Assembly: GCF_014898095.1 (NCBI RefSeq)
Contig: NZ_CP062946.1
Location: 2,356,001 to 2,420,000, forward strand
Direction of reading: 5' to 3'
Length of the DNA: 64,000 nt
Origin: Thalassotalea sp. LPB0316
GTDB lineage: Bacteria; Pseudomonadota; Gammaproteobacteria; Enterobacterales; Alteromonadaceae
Position numbers and translations under genes: made by a program. This document shows positions 56,010-64,000 of this stretch, one piece after another; position 1 is the first letter of the stretch, and each line of letters begins with the position of its first letter. Below the pieces are notes generated by a model. It ran no database searches. It was not told the DNA's origin and was given only the letters and a program-made list of their open reading frames with translations.

Positions 56010-56039
56010 AAAAACCGCAGTAACTACTGCGGTTTTTCT
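56010..56039. terminator. Bidirectional terminator between the ComEA-like gene and rne
   Basis: A 12-bp stem AAAAACCGCAGT / ACTGCGGTTTTT with loop AACT; A-run on one side and T-run on the other serve both converging genes. Confidence 0.9.
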
Positions 56040-56058
56040 TTAAGCAATAAGCGGTTGA

Positions 56059-57012
56059 TTACGGCTTAGTCGGGCCTGCGCTACTCGAGCTTGTGGCAAA
56101 TGCGCGACCTGCAGCCTTCTCACTGCGCTTAACACTTGCGCGAGCATCGGCTTGCATAGCGACAATTTCAAACGTTGATTCAACGAGTTCAATGGCTGCT
56201 GGTTTTGCCATTTGAGCTGACGCTTTACCAGATGTTTTGTTCGACAGCGCTACATAATAGCTTGTTGAGCCGTTTACAGGTGTTTTGGTTTCTTGCACGG
56301 CACTTTGAGTTTCAACTTCTACTTCAACTTGCTTCGGTTCAGCTTCCTTTGCAACTTCTGCTGGTGCGGCTTGTTGTTCACTTTCAGTATCAGTTTGTTC
56401 GACAGTGGCTTTTGATTCTGCGGTTTGGCTAAAGTCGATTTCCTGCTGAACTTCTTGGCTCGCTTGCTCAGCTCGTTCAACAACTTGTTCTACCGTTACC
56501 GTTTCATCAGTGCTTTCTTGCTCAACACTATCAGCTTTTTCTTGTTCAACAAAGGGTAAATCTTGCTGAATTTCTTCAGCTACCGCTGCTGCATCTTTAG
56601 CTTCTGCACCTTCAACTTTTTCAGGCGTCGCAGGCGCTACTTGCTCTGCTACTTGTACTGGTTTAGTTTCGGTGTTATTGGTTGCTTCATCAAACACATT
56701 TTCAGCTTCAGGATAGCGCGCTTCAATTGCTTGAGCAGCATCTTGTGCATCCTGCTCTGGGTTCACATCAACATGTGTTGGTTTGTTGTCGTCTTGAGTA
56801 CGACGACGCTTTTGGCCATGTGAACGCAGGTGGCGAGGAGAGCGACGGTTTCTAGAGCGCTCTGTCTTTTCAGACGCTGTTTGCTCTTCGTTATTACTAT
56901 TTTCTTCAGCCGTTACATCGTCAACTTTTTGTGCCTTAGGCTTTTGTTTTGCTTTTGGCTTATGAGCTGGCTGTTTTTGCTGAGCTTCAAGATTGTTAGC
57001 TTGCTCGTTGTT
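56059..57012 (-). pseudogene. rne: Cut-off RNase E C-terminal scaffold region, in frame after a stop codon
   Basis: Directly after the TAA at 57015-57013 the same frame stays open for 317 codons. It still encodes the RNase E C-terminal half: a charged Gln/Glu-rich stretch, the Arg-rich RNA-binding motif RNRRSPRHLRSHGQKRRR, a long acidic Glu/Val/Gln-rich segment, and the terminal microdomain GRAFATSSSSAGPTKP, which in RNase E of this group binds PNPase. A GTG at 56766 is the first internal start-like codon but has no ribosome site. Either a mutation made it silent, the stop is read through, or the stop is a sequence error. Confidence 0.75.
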
Positions 57013-59037
57013 TTACTCAGTTGTGTCAATGTTTTGCTGCTCCACACGTACTTTCTTACGCGTGTTACGGCGTTGGCGTCGTTCAGCAATTTTTTCTTCT
57101 TTTGGCTTTTGCTCTTTGTTGTGCTCTTGTTTACGCGTCGGTTTTTTATTACCTTGAGCAGTTTGTTTGTTTTCTTGGTTTCTATTACCTTGATCACGGC
57201 TACCCTGATCTCGACGATTTTTATTACGTTGATTGCGAGGTTTACGTTGGCCGCGGTTGTCGCCTCGGCTATCACCTTGACTACGTGACTTACGAGCAGG
57301 CTTTTTCGCTGGTTTTTCTTCTTCGCCAAATAAGCCTTTAACCCAAGACACTAGCTTTTCAATCAAGCCTTTTTCTTGCTTTTTAGGCGCAGGCTTTTGG
57401 CTTTCTTTTGCCTTTGGTTTTGAGGTTGCAGCGCGATTAGGAGCAGACATACCTTGTAATACAGGCTCGTCTTTTTTCACAGCTGACGAGTCAAACTTAG
57501 GCATTACAGCTGCTTCTACCTTTGCTTGCTTCAATTCTAAGTCATAACTTGCTTCAGCAACCGTTTCATCTTTACGAACTCGCAATACTTCGTACTGTGG
57601 CGTATCCATATTAGGATTAGGGATGATCAGTACATTAACTTTGTGTTGGCGTTCAATGTGAAAGACACTGCGACGTTTTTCGTTTAATAAGTAAGTAGCT
57701 ACAGGAACAGGTACTTGGGCTTGAATATACTGTGTGTTTTCTTTAATGGCTTCTTCTTCCATTAAGCGCAATACCGACAGTGCTAGTGATTCGATACCTC
57801 GAACATGTCCAGTCCCGTTACAGCGAGGACAAACATCTTGGCTTGTTTCGCCAATTGAAGGGCGTAAACGTTGACGAGACATTTCCAATAGACCAAAGCG
57901 AGAGATACGGCCAAGTTGAATACGCGCTCTGTCTTGACGGACAGCTTCTTTCATTCGGTTTTCAACTTCGCGCTGATGGCGAACCGGTGTCATGTCGATG
58001 AAGTCAATTACCACTAAACCACCTAAGTCGCGCAAGCGCAATTGACGAGCAATTTCATCTGCTGCTTCTAAGTTGGTGTTAAAAGCCGTTTCTTCGATAT
58101 CACCACCTTTAGTAGCACGCGCAGAGTTAATATCGATTGATGTCATCGCTTCAGTAGGATCGATAACAATAGAGCCACCAGAAGGTAGGCGTACCTCACG
58201 TTGAAACGCTGATTCGATTTGCGTTTCGATTTGGAAGTGAGTAAAAAGAGGCGCGTCATTCGTATAAAGCTTAACTTTACTTAAGAAATCAGGGCGTACT
58301 AATGAGATATGATTTTTAACGCTCTCATAAACCTTAGGACGGTCAACCAGTACTTCGCCAATATCGCGACGTAAGTAATCGCGAATTGCCCGTAATATAA
58401 CGTTACTTTCTTGGTGAATTAAAAACGGAGCAGGGCGGCTAGCGGCTGCTTCTTCAATCGCTTTCCAGTGTTGAAGTAAAACGGCTAAATCCCATTCTAA
58501 CTCTTCGTAGTCTTTACCAACGCCTGCAGTACGGACAATTAAGCCCATGCCTTTCGGCAGATCTAACTTACTTAATGAAGCTTTTAATTCACTGCGCTCA
58601 TCGCCTTCGATGCGACGAGAAATACCACCTGCGCGAGGATTATTTGGCATCAGTACCAGATAACTACCAGCAAGCGAGATAAATGTGGTTAGGGCCGCAC
58701 CTTTTTGGCCGCGTTCTTCTTTGTCAATTTGAACGATAACTTCTTGGCCTTCGGTCAAGACGTCTTTTATGTTCGGGCGACCTTGGAAGCTGTAGCCTTC
58801 AGGGAAGTATTCACGAGCAACTTCTTTCATTGGTAGGAAACCGTGGCGCTCTGCACCATAGTCTACGAAAGCTGCTTCTAATGAGGGCTCTATACGGGTA
58901 ATTTTACCTTTATAGATATTGGCTTTTTTTTGTTCGTGACCTGGGCTTTCGATATCTAAATCGTATAGCTTTTGGCCGTCAACTAGTGCTACGCGCAATT
59001 CTTCTGATTGCGTAGCGTTAATTAACATACGTTTCAT
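57013..59037 (-). CDS. rne: Ribonuclease E, catalytic half, ending at a premature stop codon
   Basis: Essential endonuclease that starts mRNA decay and matures rRNA and tRNA. The 674 residues contain the S1 domain (about 35-120), the 5' sensor and RNase H regions, the DNase I-like domain with the two metal Asp residues ([26 protein letters not shown]), the Zn-link CPRCNGTG, and the small domain, then a basic linker (about 560-674) rich in RGD/NRR. A membrane-anchoring amphipathic helix is visible ([16 protein letters not shown]). The frame ends at TAA 57015-57013 (I-D-T-T-E-stop), where family members continue for several hundred residues. Confidence 0.95.
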   Translation of the reverse strand: MKRMLINATQSEELRVALVDGQKLYDLDIESPGHEQKKANIYKGKITRIEPSLEAAFVDYGAERHGFLPMKEVAREYFPEGYSFQGRPNIKDVLTEGQEVIVQIDKEERGQKGAALTTFISLAGSYLVLMPNNPRAGGISRRIEGDERSELKASLSKLDLPKGMGLIVRTAGVGKDYEELEWDLAVLLQHWKAIEEAAASRPAPFLIHQESNVILRAIRDYLRRDIGEVLVDRPKVYESVKNHISLVRPDFLSKVKLYTNDAPLFTHFQIETQIESAFQREVRLPSGGSIVIDPTEAMTSIDINSARATKGGDIEETAFNTNLEAADEIARQLRLRDLGGLVVIDFIDMTPVRHQREVENRMKEAVRQDRARIQLGRISRFGLLEMSRQRLRPSIGETSQDVCPRCNGTGHVRGIESLALSVLRLMEEEAIKENTQYIQAQVPVPVATYLLNEKRRSVFHIERQHKVNVLIIPNPNMDTPQYEVLRVRKDETVAEASYDLELKQAKVEAAVMPKFDSSAVKKDEPVLQGMSAPNRAATSKPKAKESQKPAPKKQEKGLIEKLVSWVKGLFGEEEKPAKKPARKSRSQGDSRGDNRGQRKPRNQRNKNRRDQGSRDQGNRNQENKQTAQGNKKPTRKQEHNKEQKPKEEKIAERRQRRNTRKKVRVEQQNIDTTE

Positions 59038-59192
59038 AGTTTCTGTGACCTAAATTTTGTCACAGCACACCATGTGCTTATAACACAAAGCATTTGTTAT
59101 CTGTTAACAGCAGCTTGTCAGCCTCACGGGTGTCAATCTTATTACGCCATATTACGCAATAAGCTGTTATTTCAATTTGTCAATTTTACATA

Positions 59193-59215
59193 ATAAACAG
59201 TAGTTTACTGTTTAT
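59193..59215 (-). other. Perfect hairpin in the putative rne leader
   Basis: A 10-bp perfect stem ATAAACAGTA / TACTGTTTAT with a 3-base loop, 156 bases upstream of the rne start. It could be a target for feedback cleavage by RNase E or a protein-binding dyad; no T-run follows, so it is not a terminator. Confidence 0.4.
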
Positions 59216-59491
59216 CTTTAAACTTTATGTGGCAAAGCGTGTGCTGTGCATATACGCAGAGCTGTCTTGATCAAACATTTACTTGTTACGTTTTTCTAAT
59301 AAGCACAAAGTAAATGGAGTTATCTGCGTTTAATCTCTAATAAATACCATTACGCTGGGCAAAATGTTTATGCTTTTTTCAACATGTGTTAGCGTTGAAT
59401 CTTCACAACAGGCGTTCCGTTAGCATGTCTTGGTTTGCATACTAAGGTGCCGCATTTCACCTCTTACGGTTCATAATTGGCGTCGTAATTT

Positions 59492-59528
59492 AAAAGTTAC
59501 TAATTTATTTGCATTAGTAACTTTTTTA
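59492..59528 (+). terminator. Orphan strong terminator upstream of rluC
   Basis: A perfect 13-bp stem AAAAGTTACTAAT / ATTAGTAACTTTT with an 8-base loop and TTTTTT at the 3' side. On the plus strand no gene lies before it for over 450 bases, and on the minus strand the T-run is short. Confidence 0.8.
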
Positions 59529-59598
59529 TTATCCCACTAACTATAGCGCAAAGGCAATAAATTACTTGATTTATTTAGCGAAAAACTCCGTTTTAATG

Positions 59599-59607
59599 TG
59601 CTAGAAT
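59599..59607 (+). promoter_or_regulatory. Extended -10 promoter of rluC
   Basis: TGC-TAGAAT, an extended -10, ends six bases before the rluC ATG, so transcription would start at or next to the start codon. No -35 match is visible. Confidence 0.35.
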
Positions 59608-59613
59608 GGCGAA

Positions 59614-60567
59614 ATGACAGAAAGTAGCAAACCCCAAGTTCGGTTTTACACCATTGACGGTGATGAAGCCGGCCAAAGAATAGACAATTATCTATTAAAA
59701 ACATTAAAAGGCGTCCCTAAAAGCATGATCTATCGATTATTGCGCAAGGGAGAAATTCGCGTAAATAAAAAACGAACAAAGCCAGAATACAAACTCAACG
59801 ATGAAGATATTATTCGCGTTGCGCCAATTCGCATCTCTGAAAAAACCGATACCGTGTCAACTCAGCTCAATGTTGTTGCTAATTTAGAAAAACAAATTTT
59901 GTTTGAAGATGACTTGTATATCGTTTTGAACAAACCATCGGGAATGGCAGTTCACGGCGGTAGCGGTTTGAGTTTTGGTGTGATTGAAGCGATGCGAGCT
60001 TTACGACCAAAAGCCAAAATGCTTGAGCTTGTTCATCGCCTTGATAGAGACACGTCAGGTTGTCTGGTGATCGCGAAAAAGCGTTCGGCACTTCGCCATC
60101 TACACGAACAACTGCGTAATAAGCAAGTACAAAAATTTTATCATGCGTTAGTTAAAGGCAGTTGGTCAACGAAGCTAACTCGGGTGACAGAAGGGCTGAA
60201 GAAGAACGATCTTAAGTCAGGTGAGCGCGTTGTCATTGTTGATAACATTAATGGCAAGGAATCAGAAACCCGTTATAAAGTGTTACAGCAATATCAAGGG
60301 GCAACCTTAGTTCGGGCGTTTCCTGTAACTGGCCGTACCCATCAAATTCGCGTTCACTGTCAGTGTAAAGGTCATCCTATTGCTTGCGATCCAAAGTACG
60401 GCGCTGAAGACTTTGATGGAGTAATGAAAGACTTGGGCTTAAAACGCTTGTTTTTACATGCAGCGAGTATTGAGTTTTATCATCCGAAAAAAGAAGCGCG
60501 GATAAAAATTGAAGCACCGCTCGAGCCTGCTTTAAATAATGTGCTTACAAAATTGACTAAGCTTTAA
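59614..60567 (+). CDS. rluC: 23S rRNA pseudouridine(955/2504/2580) synthase RluC
   Basis: Isomerises three uridines of 23S rRNA. The 317 residues have an N-terminal S4 RNA-binding domain (about 15-80; RIDNYLLKTLKGVPKSMIYRL), the RluA-type catalytic domain with the Asp in HRLDRDTSG, and the C-terminal GRTHQIRVH and HAASIEF motifs. Divergent from rne as in E. coli. There is no ribosome site before the ATG. Confidence 0.95.
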   Translation: MTESSKPQVRFYTIDGDEAGQRIDNYLLKTLKGVPKSMIYRLLRKGEIRVNKKRTKPEYKLNDEDIIRVAPIRISEKTDTVSTQLNVVANLEKQILFEDDLYIVLNKPSGMAVHGGSGLSFGVIEAMRALRPKAKMLELVHRLDRDTSGCLVIAKKRSALRHLHEQLRNKQVQKFYHALVKGSWSTKLTRVTEGLKKNDLKSGERVVIVDNINGKESETRYKVLQQYQGATLVRAFPVTGRTHQIRVHCQCKGHPIACDPKYGAEDFDGVMKDLGLKRLFLHAASIEFYHPKKEARIKIEAPLEPALNNVLTKLTKL

Positions 60568-60627
60568 GGCTGGAATGCCAGAATGCGATAAGGCAAGTAC
60601 ATTACAGCCTTATCGCCTTTAAGCCTT

Positions 60628-61218
60628 CTAGCGTTGATGCTCTAGCACATCTAGTCCTGCTTCTTTTAATAAAACATGGAGTTTAATCAAAGGTAAGCCG
60701 ATTAAGCTATTCGGATCATCTCCAACTAACTTTTCAAACAAGGTAATACCTAAACCTTCACTTTTAAAACTACCGGCACATTTTAGTGGTTGTTCTGCGT
60801 CGACATATGCCTCTATTTCTTTGCGAGTTAATTCTCTAAAGTAGACTTCAAAAGGTTCTACGAGTGAATATGATTGTTTAGTGCCGCTATCAAACACACA
60901 AAGACCCGTGTGAAAAACAACTTTATCACCACTAAAGCGCATCAGTTGCTCAATCGCATTTTCTCGAGTGTGGGGTTTACCTAAAATATCGCCTTGGTGT
61001 AGAGCGACTTGATCTGAGCCGATGATAAGTGCATTGGGAAAATCATCAGCGACTGCTTTTGCTTTTTCTATCGCTAAACGTTCAACAAGCGCGATTGATG
61101 TTTCATTTTCTAACGGGGTTTCATCGATGTCTGGTTTAGCACATTTAAACGGGACATTGAGCTTTTCTAGTAAGCTTTTTCTAAATGGGGAGGTTGAGCC
61201 TAAAACAAGTGTTTTCAT
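60628..61218 (-). CDS. yceF: 7-methyl-GTP pyrophosphatase (Maf-like, YceF)
   Basis: A 196-residue Maf-family nucleotide pyrophosphatase that removes m7GTP and related modified nucleotides. The N-terminal [15 protein letters not shown], the catalytic SDQVA Asp and the [13 protein letters not shown] stretch are intact; the substrate-specific region agrees better with YceF than with the dTTP/UTP type YhdE. Divergent from yceD, with which it shares a short promoter region. Confidence 0.92.
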   Translation of the reverse strand: MKTLVLGSTSPFRKSLLEKLNVPFKCAKPDIDETPLENETSIALVERLAIEKAKAVADDFPNALIIGSDQVALHQGDILGKPHTRENAIEQLMRFSGDKVVFHTGLCVFDSGTKQSYSLVEPFEVYFRELTRKEIEAYVDAEQPLKCAGSFKSEGLGITLFEKLVGDDPNSLIGLPLIKLHVLLKEAGLDVLEHQR

Positions 61219-61299
61219 CGTATCTACACAAAAAGTAATCAGTTAAATGCTAATATATGGCTTAACTTGTAAATTTAAAGCAAATAGTGCATTTTTCTT

Positions 61300-61328
61300 T
61301 TGACACCAAGGTAGCATCGCTTTATCAT
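61300..61328 (+). promoter_or_regulatory. Near-consensus promoter of yceD-rpmF-plsX-fabH
   Basis: A perfect TTGACA (61300-61305), 17-base spacer and TATCAT (61323-61328). It ends nine bases before the yceD ATG at 61338, leaving almost no leader, and it rules out the in-frame upstream start at 61287. Confidence 0.75.
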
Positions 61329-61337
61329 GCGCGCCTT

Positions 61338-61850
61338 ATGAAAGATCTTAAACTTCCAATAACGATAGACCCGTATAAAAGCGCTCAACGTAGACTCGAG
61401 TGTGACGGTTACTTTGAACTTAGTGGAATGGAGAGGTTACTTGGCGAATGTGGTAACACAGATGGTCAAGTCGAAGTTAAAGTTAAATTTGATGTTGATG
61501 AACAGGGGCTGGTAGTTATATCAGGCAACGGCTCAACAACAGTTTCTTTAACTTGTCAGCGTTGTAACGATTTATACGACAAGGCATTGAAAATCGATTT
61601 TTCATTTAGCCCTGTTAAAAATGAAGATGCAGCGGCTGATTTACCGTCATATTATGACGCAATAGCATTAGATGAAAATGGTGAAGTTAACTTACGCACA
61701 TTGGTGGAAGACGAGCTTTTGCTTGCGATTCCATTGATACCGAAGCACGAACTAGACGATTGTAAAGCACCTGCTGACAGCGTTTGGGGAGAATTGCCGG
61801 AAGCGTTAGATAAGCCGAACCCATTTGACGTATTGAAACAACTCAAGTAG
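61338..61850 (+). CDS. yceD: Large ribosomal RNA subunit accumulation protein YceD
   Basis: A 170-residue DUF177 protein required for normal 23S rRNA levels. The start at ATG 61338 gives MKDLKLPITIDPYKSAQRRL, aligning with E. coli YceD (MQKVKLPLTLDP). A CQRC pair in the middle, the VEDELLLAIPLIP helix and the C-terminal KPNPFDVLKQLK are all conserved. It is followed by rpmF after 40 bases, the normal order. Confidence 0.94.
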   Translation: MKDLKLPITIDPYKSAQRRLECDGYFELSGMERLLGECGNTDGQVEVKVKFDVDEQGLVVISGNGSTTVSLTCQRCNDLYDKALKIDFSFSPVKNEDAAADLPSYYDAIALDENGEVNLRTLVEDELLLAIPLIPKHELDDCKAPADSVWGELPEALDKPNPFDVLKQLK

Positions 61851-61890
61851 TTATATTTTAGTTACCAACCGATATTAGGAGTTTGGCACA

Positions 61891-62061
61891 ATGGCAGTTC
61901 AAAAGAGCAAAAAATCTCGTTCAAGACGTGGTATGCGCCGTTCACACGACGCGTTAACAGCAGAAAACTTATCAGTAGATCCAGTTTCTGGTGAAACTCA
62001 CCGTCGTCACCACGTAACAGCTGACGGTTACTACAAAGGTGTTAAAGTAATCGCTAAGTAA
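61891..62061 (+). CDS. rpmF: 50S ribosomal protein L32
   Basis: A 56-residue ribosomal protein. It begins [20 protein letters not shown], the invariant L32 start, and ends [11 protein letters not shown]. No zinc Cys pairs are present: the middle stretch reads [13 protein letters not shown], as in the zinc-free gammaproteobacterial form. TTAGGAG lies ten bases before the ATG. It is between yceD and plsX. Confidence 0.97.
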   Translation: MAVQKSKKSRSRRGMRRSHDALTAENLSVDPVSGETHRRHHVTADGYYKGVKVIAK

Positions 62062-62071
62062 GCGGTGACCT

Positions 62072-63100
62072 TTGAATAATCTAACCATCGCGTTAGATGT
62101 TATGGGGGGCGATCAAGGCCCCCATGTAACACTTACTGCTGCGTTAATGGCAGTAAACCATCTTCCTCATCTTCACCTTATCCTGTGTGGAGACAGTTCA
62201 GTTATTGCTGAACACCTTGAAAAGAAACATTTTTCAGCGCATCCCCAAATTAGTTTTGTCCACAGTTCGCAAATTGTCGAAATGGACGACAAACCGGCTT
62301 ATGTGATTCGTCACAAGAAAGATTCTTCAATGCGACGGGCCATTGAGCTTGTCAAAGAAGGCAAAGCACAAGCATGCGTTAGCGCAGGTAATACAGGGGC
62401 GCTATTTGGCACTGCTCATGTGTTATTAAAAACACTACCGGGTGTTGAGCGACCAGCATTAATTTCGGCACTGCCAACTCATTTGCCAAATAAGAATGTA
62501 TTTTTACTTGATTTAGGTGCGAATGTGTTTTGTGACTCAAATGTCTTGTATCAATTTGGCTTAATGGGCTCAGTTCTGGCCGAAGAGGTAGATGGCATTG
62601 ATAATCCGCGCATTGCGCTGCTCAACATGGGTCAGGAAGACATCAAGGGCAGTGATACCATCAAGCAAGCGGCACTGCAGTTAAAAGAAAATCCAGATAT
62701 TAACTATGTCGGCTTTGTTGAAGGTAATGATATTTTTACTGACAAAGCTGATGTTATTGTGTGTGATGGCTTTGTTGGTAACGTTGCCCTTAAAACTTGT
62801 GAGGGGGTTGCTCGCATGGTGGCAACAAAGCTACAACAAAATCTCGAAAGTAGTTTTTTTAGACGAATTTTGAGCAAAATGTTAACGCTGCCAGTAAAAA
62901 AAATGTATAAATCGATGAACCCCGACCAGTACAACGGTGCAAGTTTGATAGGATTGCGGGGCATTGTGGTTAAAAGCCATGGAAATGCAAATTCACATGC
63001 TATTTTTGCCGCGCTAATGGAAGCGGTAAAAGAAGTAGAAAGACAGGTTCCAGAAAAAATACAGCATAAACTGGAGCAAAGATTATTGCACAGGCCATAA
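62072..63100 (+). CDS. plsX: Phosphate acyltransferase PlsX
   Basis: Makes acyl-phosphate from acyl-ACP for phospholipid synthesis. The start is TTG 62072 ([17 protein letters not shown]), aligning with E. coli PlsX ([14 protein letters not shown]); GGTGA lies four bases upstream. 342 residues; the SAGNTGALF and DLGANVFCD motifs are present. Ten bases after rpmF and seven before fabH. Confidence 0.95.
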   Translation: MNNLTIALDVMGGDQGPHVTLTAALMAVNHLPHLHLILCGDSSVIAEHLEKKHFSAHPQISFVHSSQIVEMDDKPAYVIRHKKDSSMRRAIELVKEGKAQACVSAGNTGALFGTAHVLLKTLPGVERPALISALPTHLPNKNVFLLDLGANVFCDSNVLYQFGLMGSVLAEEVDGIDNPRIALLNMGQEDIKGSDTIKQAALQLKENPDINYVGFVEGNDIFTDKADVIVCDGFVGNVALKTCEGVARMVATKLQQNLESSFFRRILSKMLTLPVKKMYKSMNPDQYNGASLIGLRGIVVKSHGNANSHAIFAALMEAVKEVERQVPEKIQHKLEQRLLHRP

Positions 63101-63107
63101 AATTTAT

Positions 63108-64000
63108 ATGTACTCAAAAATTATTGGTACTGGAAGTTATTTTCCAGCGCAAGTCCGTACTAACGCAGATTTAGAAAAGATGGTTGATACCTCAGATGAT
63201 TGGATCATTGAGCGTACTGGCATCAAAGAGCGCCGTATTTCCGCAGAGCATGAAAATGTTGCTTATATGGGCGCACAAGCCGCTAAAAAAGCACTCGAAA
63301 TGGCTGGCTTAGCAACAACCGATATTGACATGATTGTGATGGGAACAACCAGCTCTCATGTTGACTTACCAAGTGCAGCTTGTAACGTTCAAAAATATTT
63401 AGACTTACCACATGTGCCTGCATTTGATGTTGCAGCAGCGTGTTCAGGCTTTATCTACAGCTTAAGTATTGCAGACCAATACATTCGTACAGGTATGGTA
63501 AAACGCATCCTAGTGATAGGTGCAGATGCGCTTTCTCACATGTGTGATCCTACAGACCGCTCAACAATTATTTTATTCGGTGATGCGGCAGGTGCTTTTA
63601 TATTAGAAGCAAGTGAAGAGCCGGGTATTGTCTCGACACATCTTCATGCTGATGGTAATTTTGGCCATTTATTAGGCGCTGATTCGCCAAAACGCGGTGA
63701 ACCATTAACAGAAGAAAAAGCCTACATGTATATGAAAGGTAACGAAGTATTCAAAGTTGCTGTGACGCGTTTGAGTGAAATTGTTACTGAAACACTAGCG
63801 CACAACAACATGGATAAGTCAGAAATTGACTGGCTTGTTCCTCATCAAGCAAATTTACGCATTATTAAAGCAGCAGCTAAGAAACTATCATTACCGATGG
63901 ATCAAGTTGTTGTCACCTTAGACAAGCACGGTAATACCTCTGCAGCAACTATCCCTACCGCTTTTGACGAAGCCGTTCGCGATGGTCGTATTCAGAAAGG
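63108..64000 (+). CDS. fabH: 3-oxoacyl-ACP synthase III FabH (3' end outside window)
   Basis: Starts fatty-acid synthesis by condensing acetyl-CoA with malonyl-ACP. 297 codons are visible of about 317-320. The catalytic Cys is in [12 protein letters not shown], the His in [10 protein letters not shown] and the Asn in GNTSAATIP. The N-terminus [22 protein letters not shown] is standard. The ribosome site before ATG 63108 is weak, so translation may be coupled to plsX. The gene is cut by the window end, not by a mutation. Confidence 0.96.
   Translation, partial: MYSKIIGTGSYFPAQVRTNADLEKMVDTSDDWIIERTGIKERRISAEHENVAYMGAQAAKKALEMAGLATTDIDMIVMGTTSSHVDLPSAACNVQKYLDLPHVPAFDVAAACSGFIYSLSIADQYIRTGMVKRILVIGADALSHMCDPTDRSTIILFGDAAGAFILEASEEPGIVSTHLHADGNFGHLLGADSPKRGEPLTEEKAYMYMKGNEVFKVAVTRLSEIVTETLAHNNMDKSEIDWLVPHQANLRIIKAAAKKLSLPMDQVVVTLDKHGNTSAATIPTAFDEAVRDGRIQK

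Larger units (their letters stand above)
59038..59613. other. rne/rluC intergenic region
   Basis: 576 bases without a coding frame, between divergent genes. It probably carries a long rne 5' leader, since rne controls its own mRNA through the leader in E. coli. A perfect hairpin (59193-59215) and a strong rightward terminator (59492-59528) lie inside, and the rluC promoter is at the right end. Confidence 0.65.

Noticed and set aside
56563-57341. Plus-strand hydrophobic, Phe/Leu-rich open frames opposite rne
   Set aside because: They are antisense shadows of the Lys/Glu/Arg-rich RNase E C-terminal region; no ribosome site and extreme composition.
61287-61337. 17-residue N-terminal extension of YceD
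   Set aside because: The upstream start would lie before the promoter, and the 61338 start aligns with the family.

Overview
The window reads as chromosomal DNA of a marine gammaproteobacterium of the Alteromonadales, most likely Colwelliaceae (Colwellia or Thalassotalea type). That placement is an inference from AT-rich codon use, gammaproteobacterial gene orders (gyrA-serC-aroA-cmk-rpsA-ihfB-lapAB-pyrF; rne/rluC divergent; yceD-rpmF-plsX-fabH; nrdA-nrdB-yfaE) and a Colwellia/Shewanella-type small protein. No phage, insertion sequence or CRISPR array was seen.

Layout. 1-9.1 kb: end of an RND efflux permease, a 78-residue orphan, trhO, then a beta-barrel/YfiR/GGDEF-EAL module and rlmJ. 9.1-14.4 kb: VOC protein, metG, apbC, dcd and a YvcK-family gene. 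14.7-15.6 kb: a stable-RNA operon with one tRNA-Ala and five identical tRNA-Glu genes between a near-consensus promoter and a strong terminator. 15.8-23.3 kb: an EAL-HDOD protein, tesA divergent from ybbA-ybbP with overlapping start codons, an AI-2E family permease, and yciB-yciI-lprI-like.

23.6-36.4 kb is the most interesting part. Thirteen same-strand genes, spaced from a 10-base overlap to a 26-base gap, encode a STAS protein, CheY, CheA, two CheW, a soluble receptor, CheR, CheD, CheB, a second STAS protein, a receiver-PP2C-HATPase protein, a receiver-GGDEF diguanylate cyclase and a receiver protein with an unrecognised C-terminal part. The receptor has a flavohaemoglobin-type globin at its N-terminus, two PAS domains, no membrane segment and a C-terminal CheR-docking pentapeptide. 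Read together, this looks like a cytoplasmic oxygen/NO/redox-sensing chemosensory array linked to an HsbR/HsbA-like partner switch and to c-di-GMP synthesis.

36.5-44.5 kb: class Ia ribonucleotide reductase with its ferredoxin and two NrdR-type boxes upstream, ubiG-gph, an amino-acid permease, an Mpo1-like protein and a small conserved protein. 44.9-56 kb: gyrA, serC, aroA, cmk, rpsA, ihfB, lapA, lapB, pyrF and a ComEA-like protein. 56-59 kb: rne, interrupted by one in-frame TAA after residue 674; the 317 codons beyond it stay open and still carry RNase E scaffold motifs. 59.6-64 kb: rluC, yceF, and yceD-rpmF-plsX-fabH, with fabH cut by the window end. A strong orphan terminator between rne and rluC may end an unannotated small RNA.
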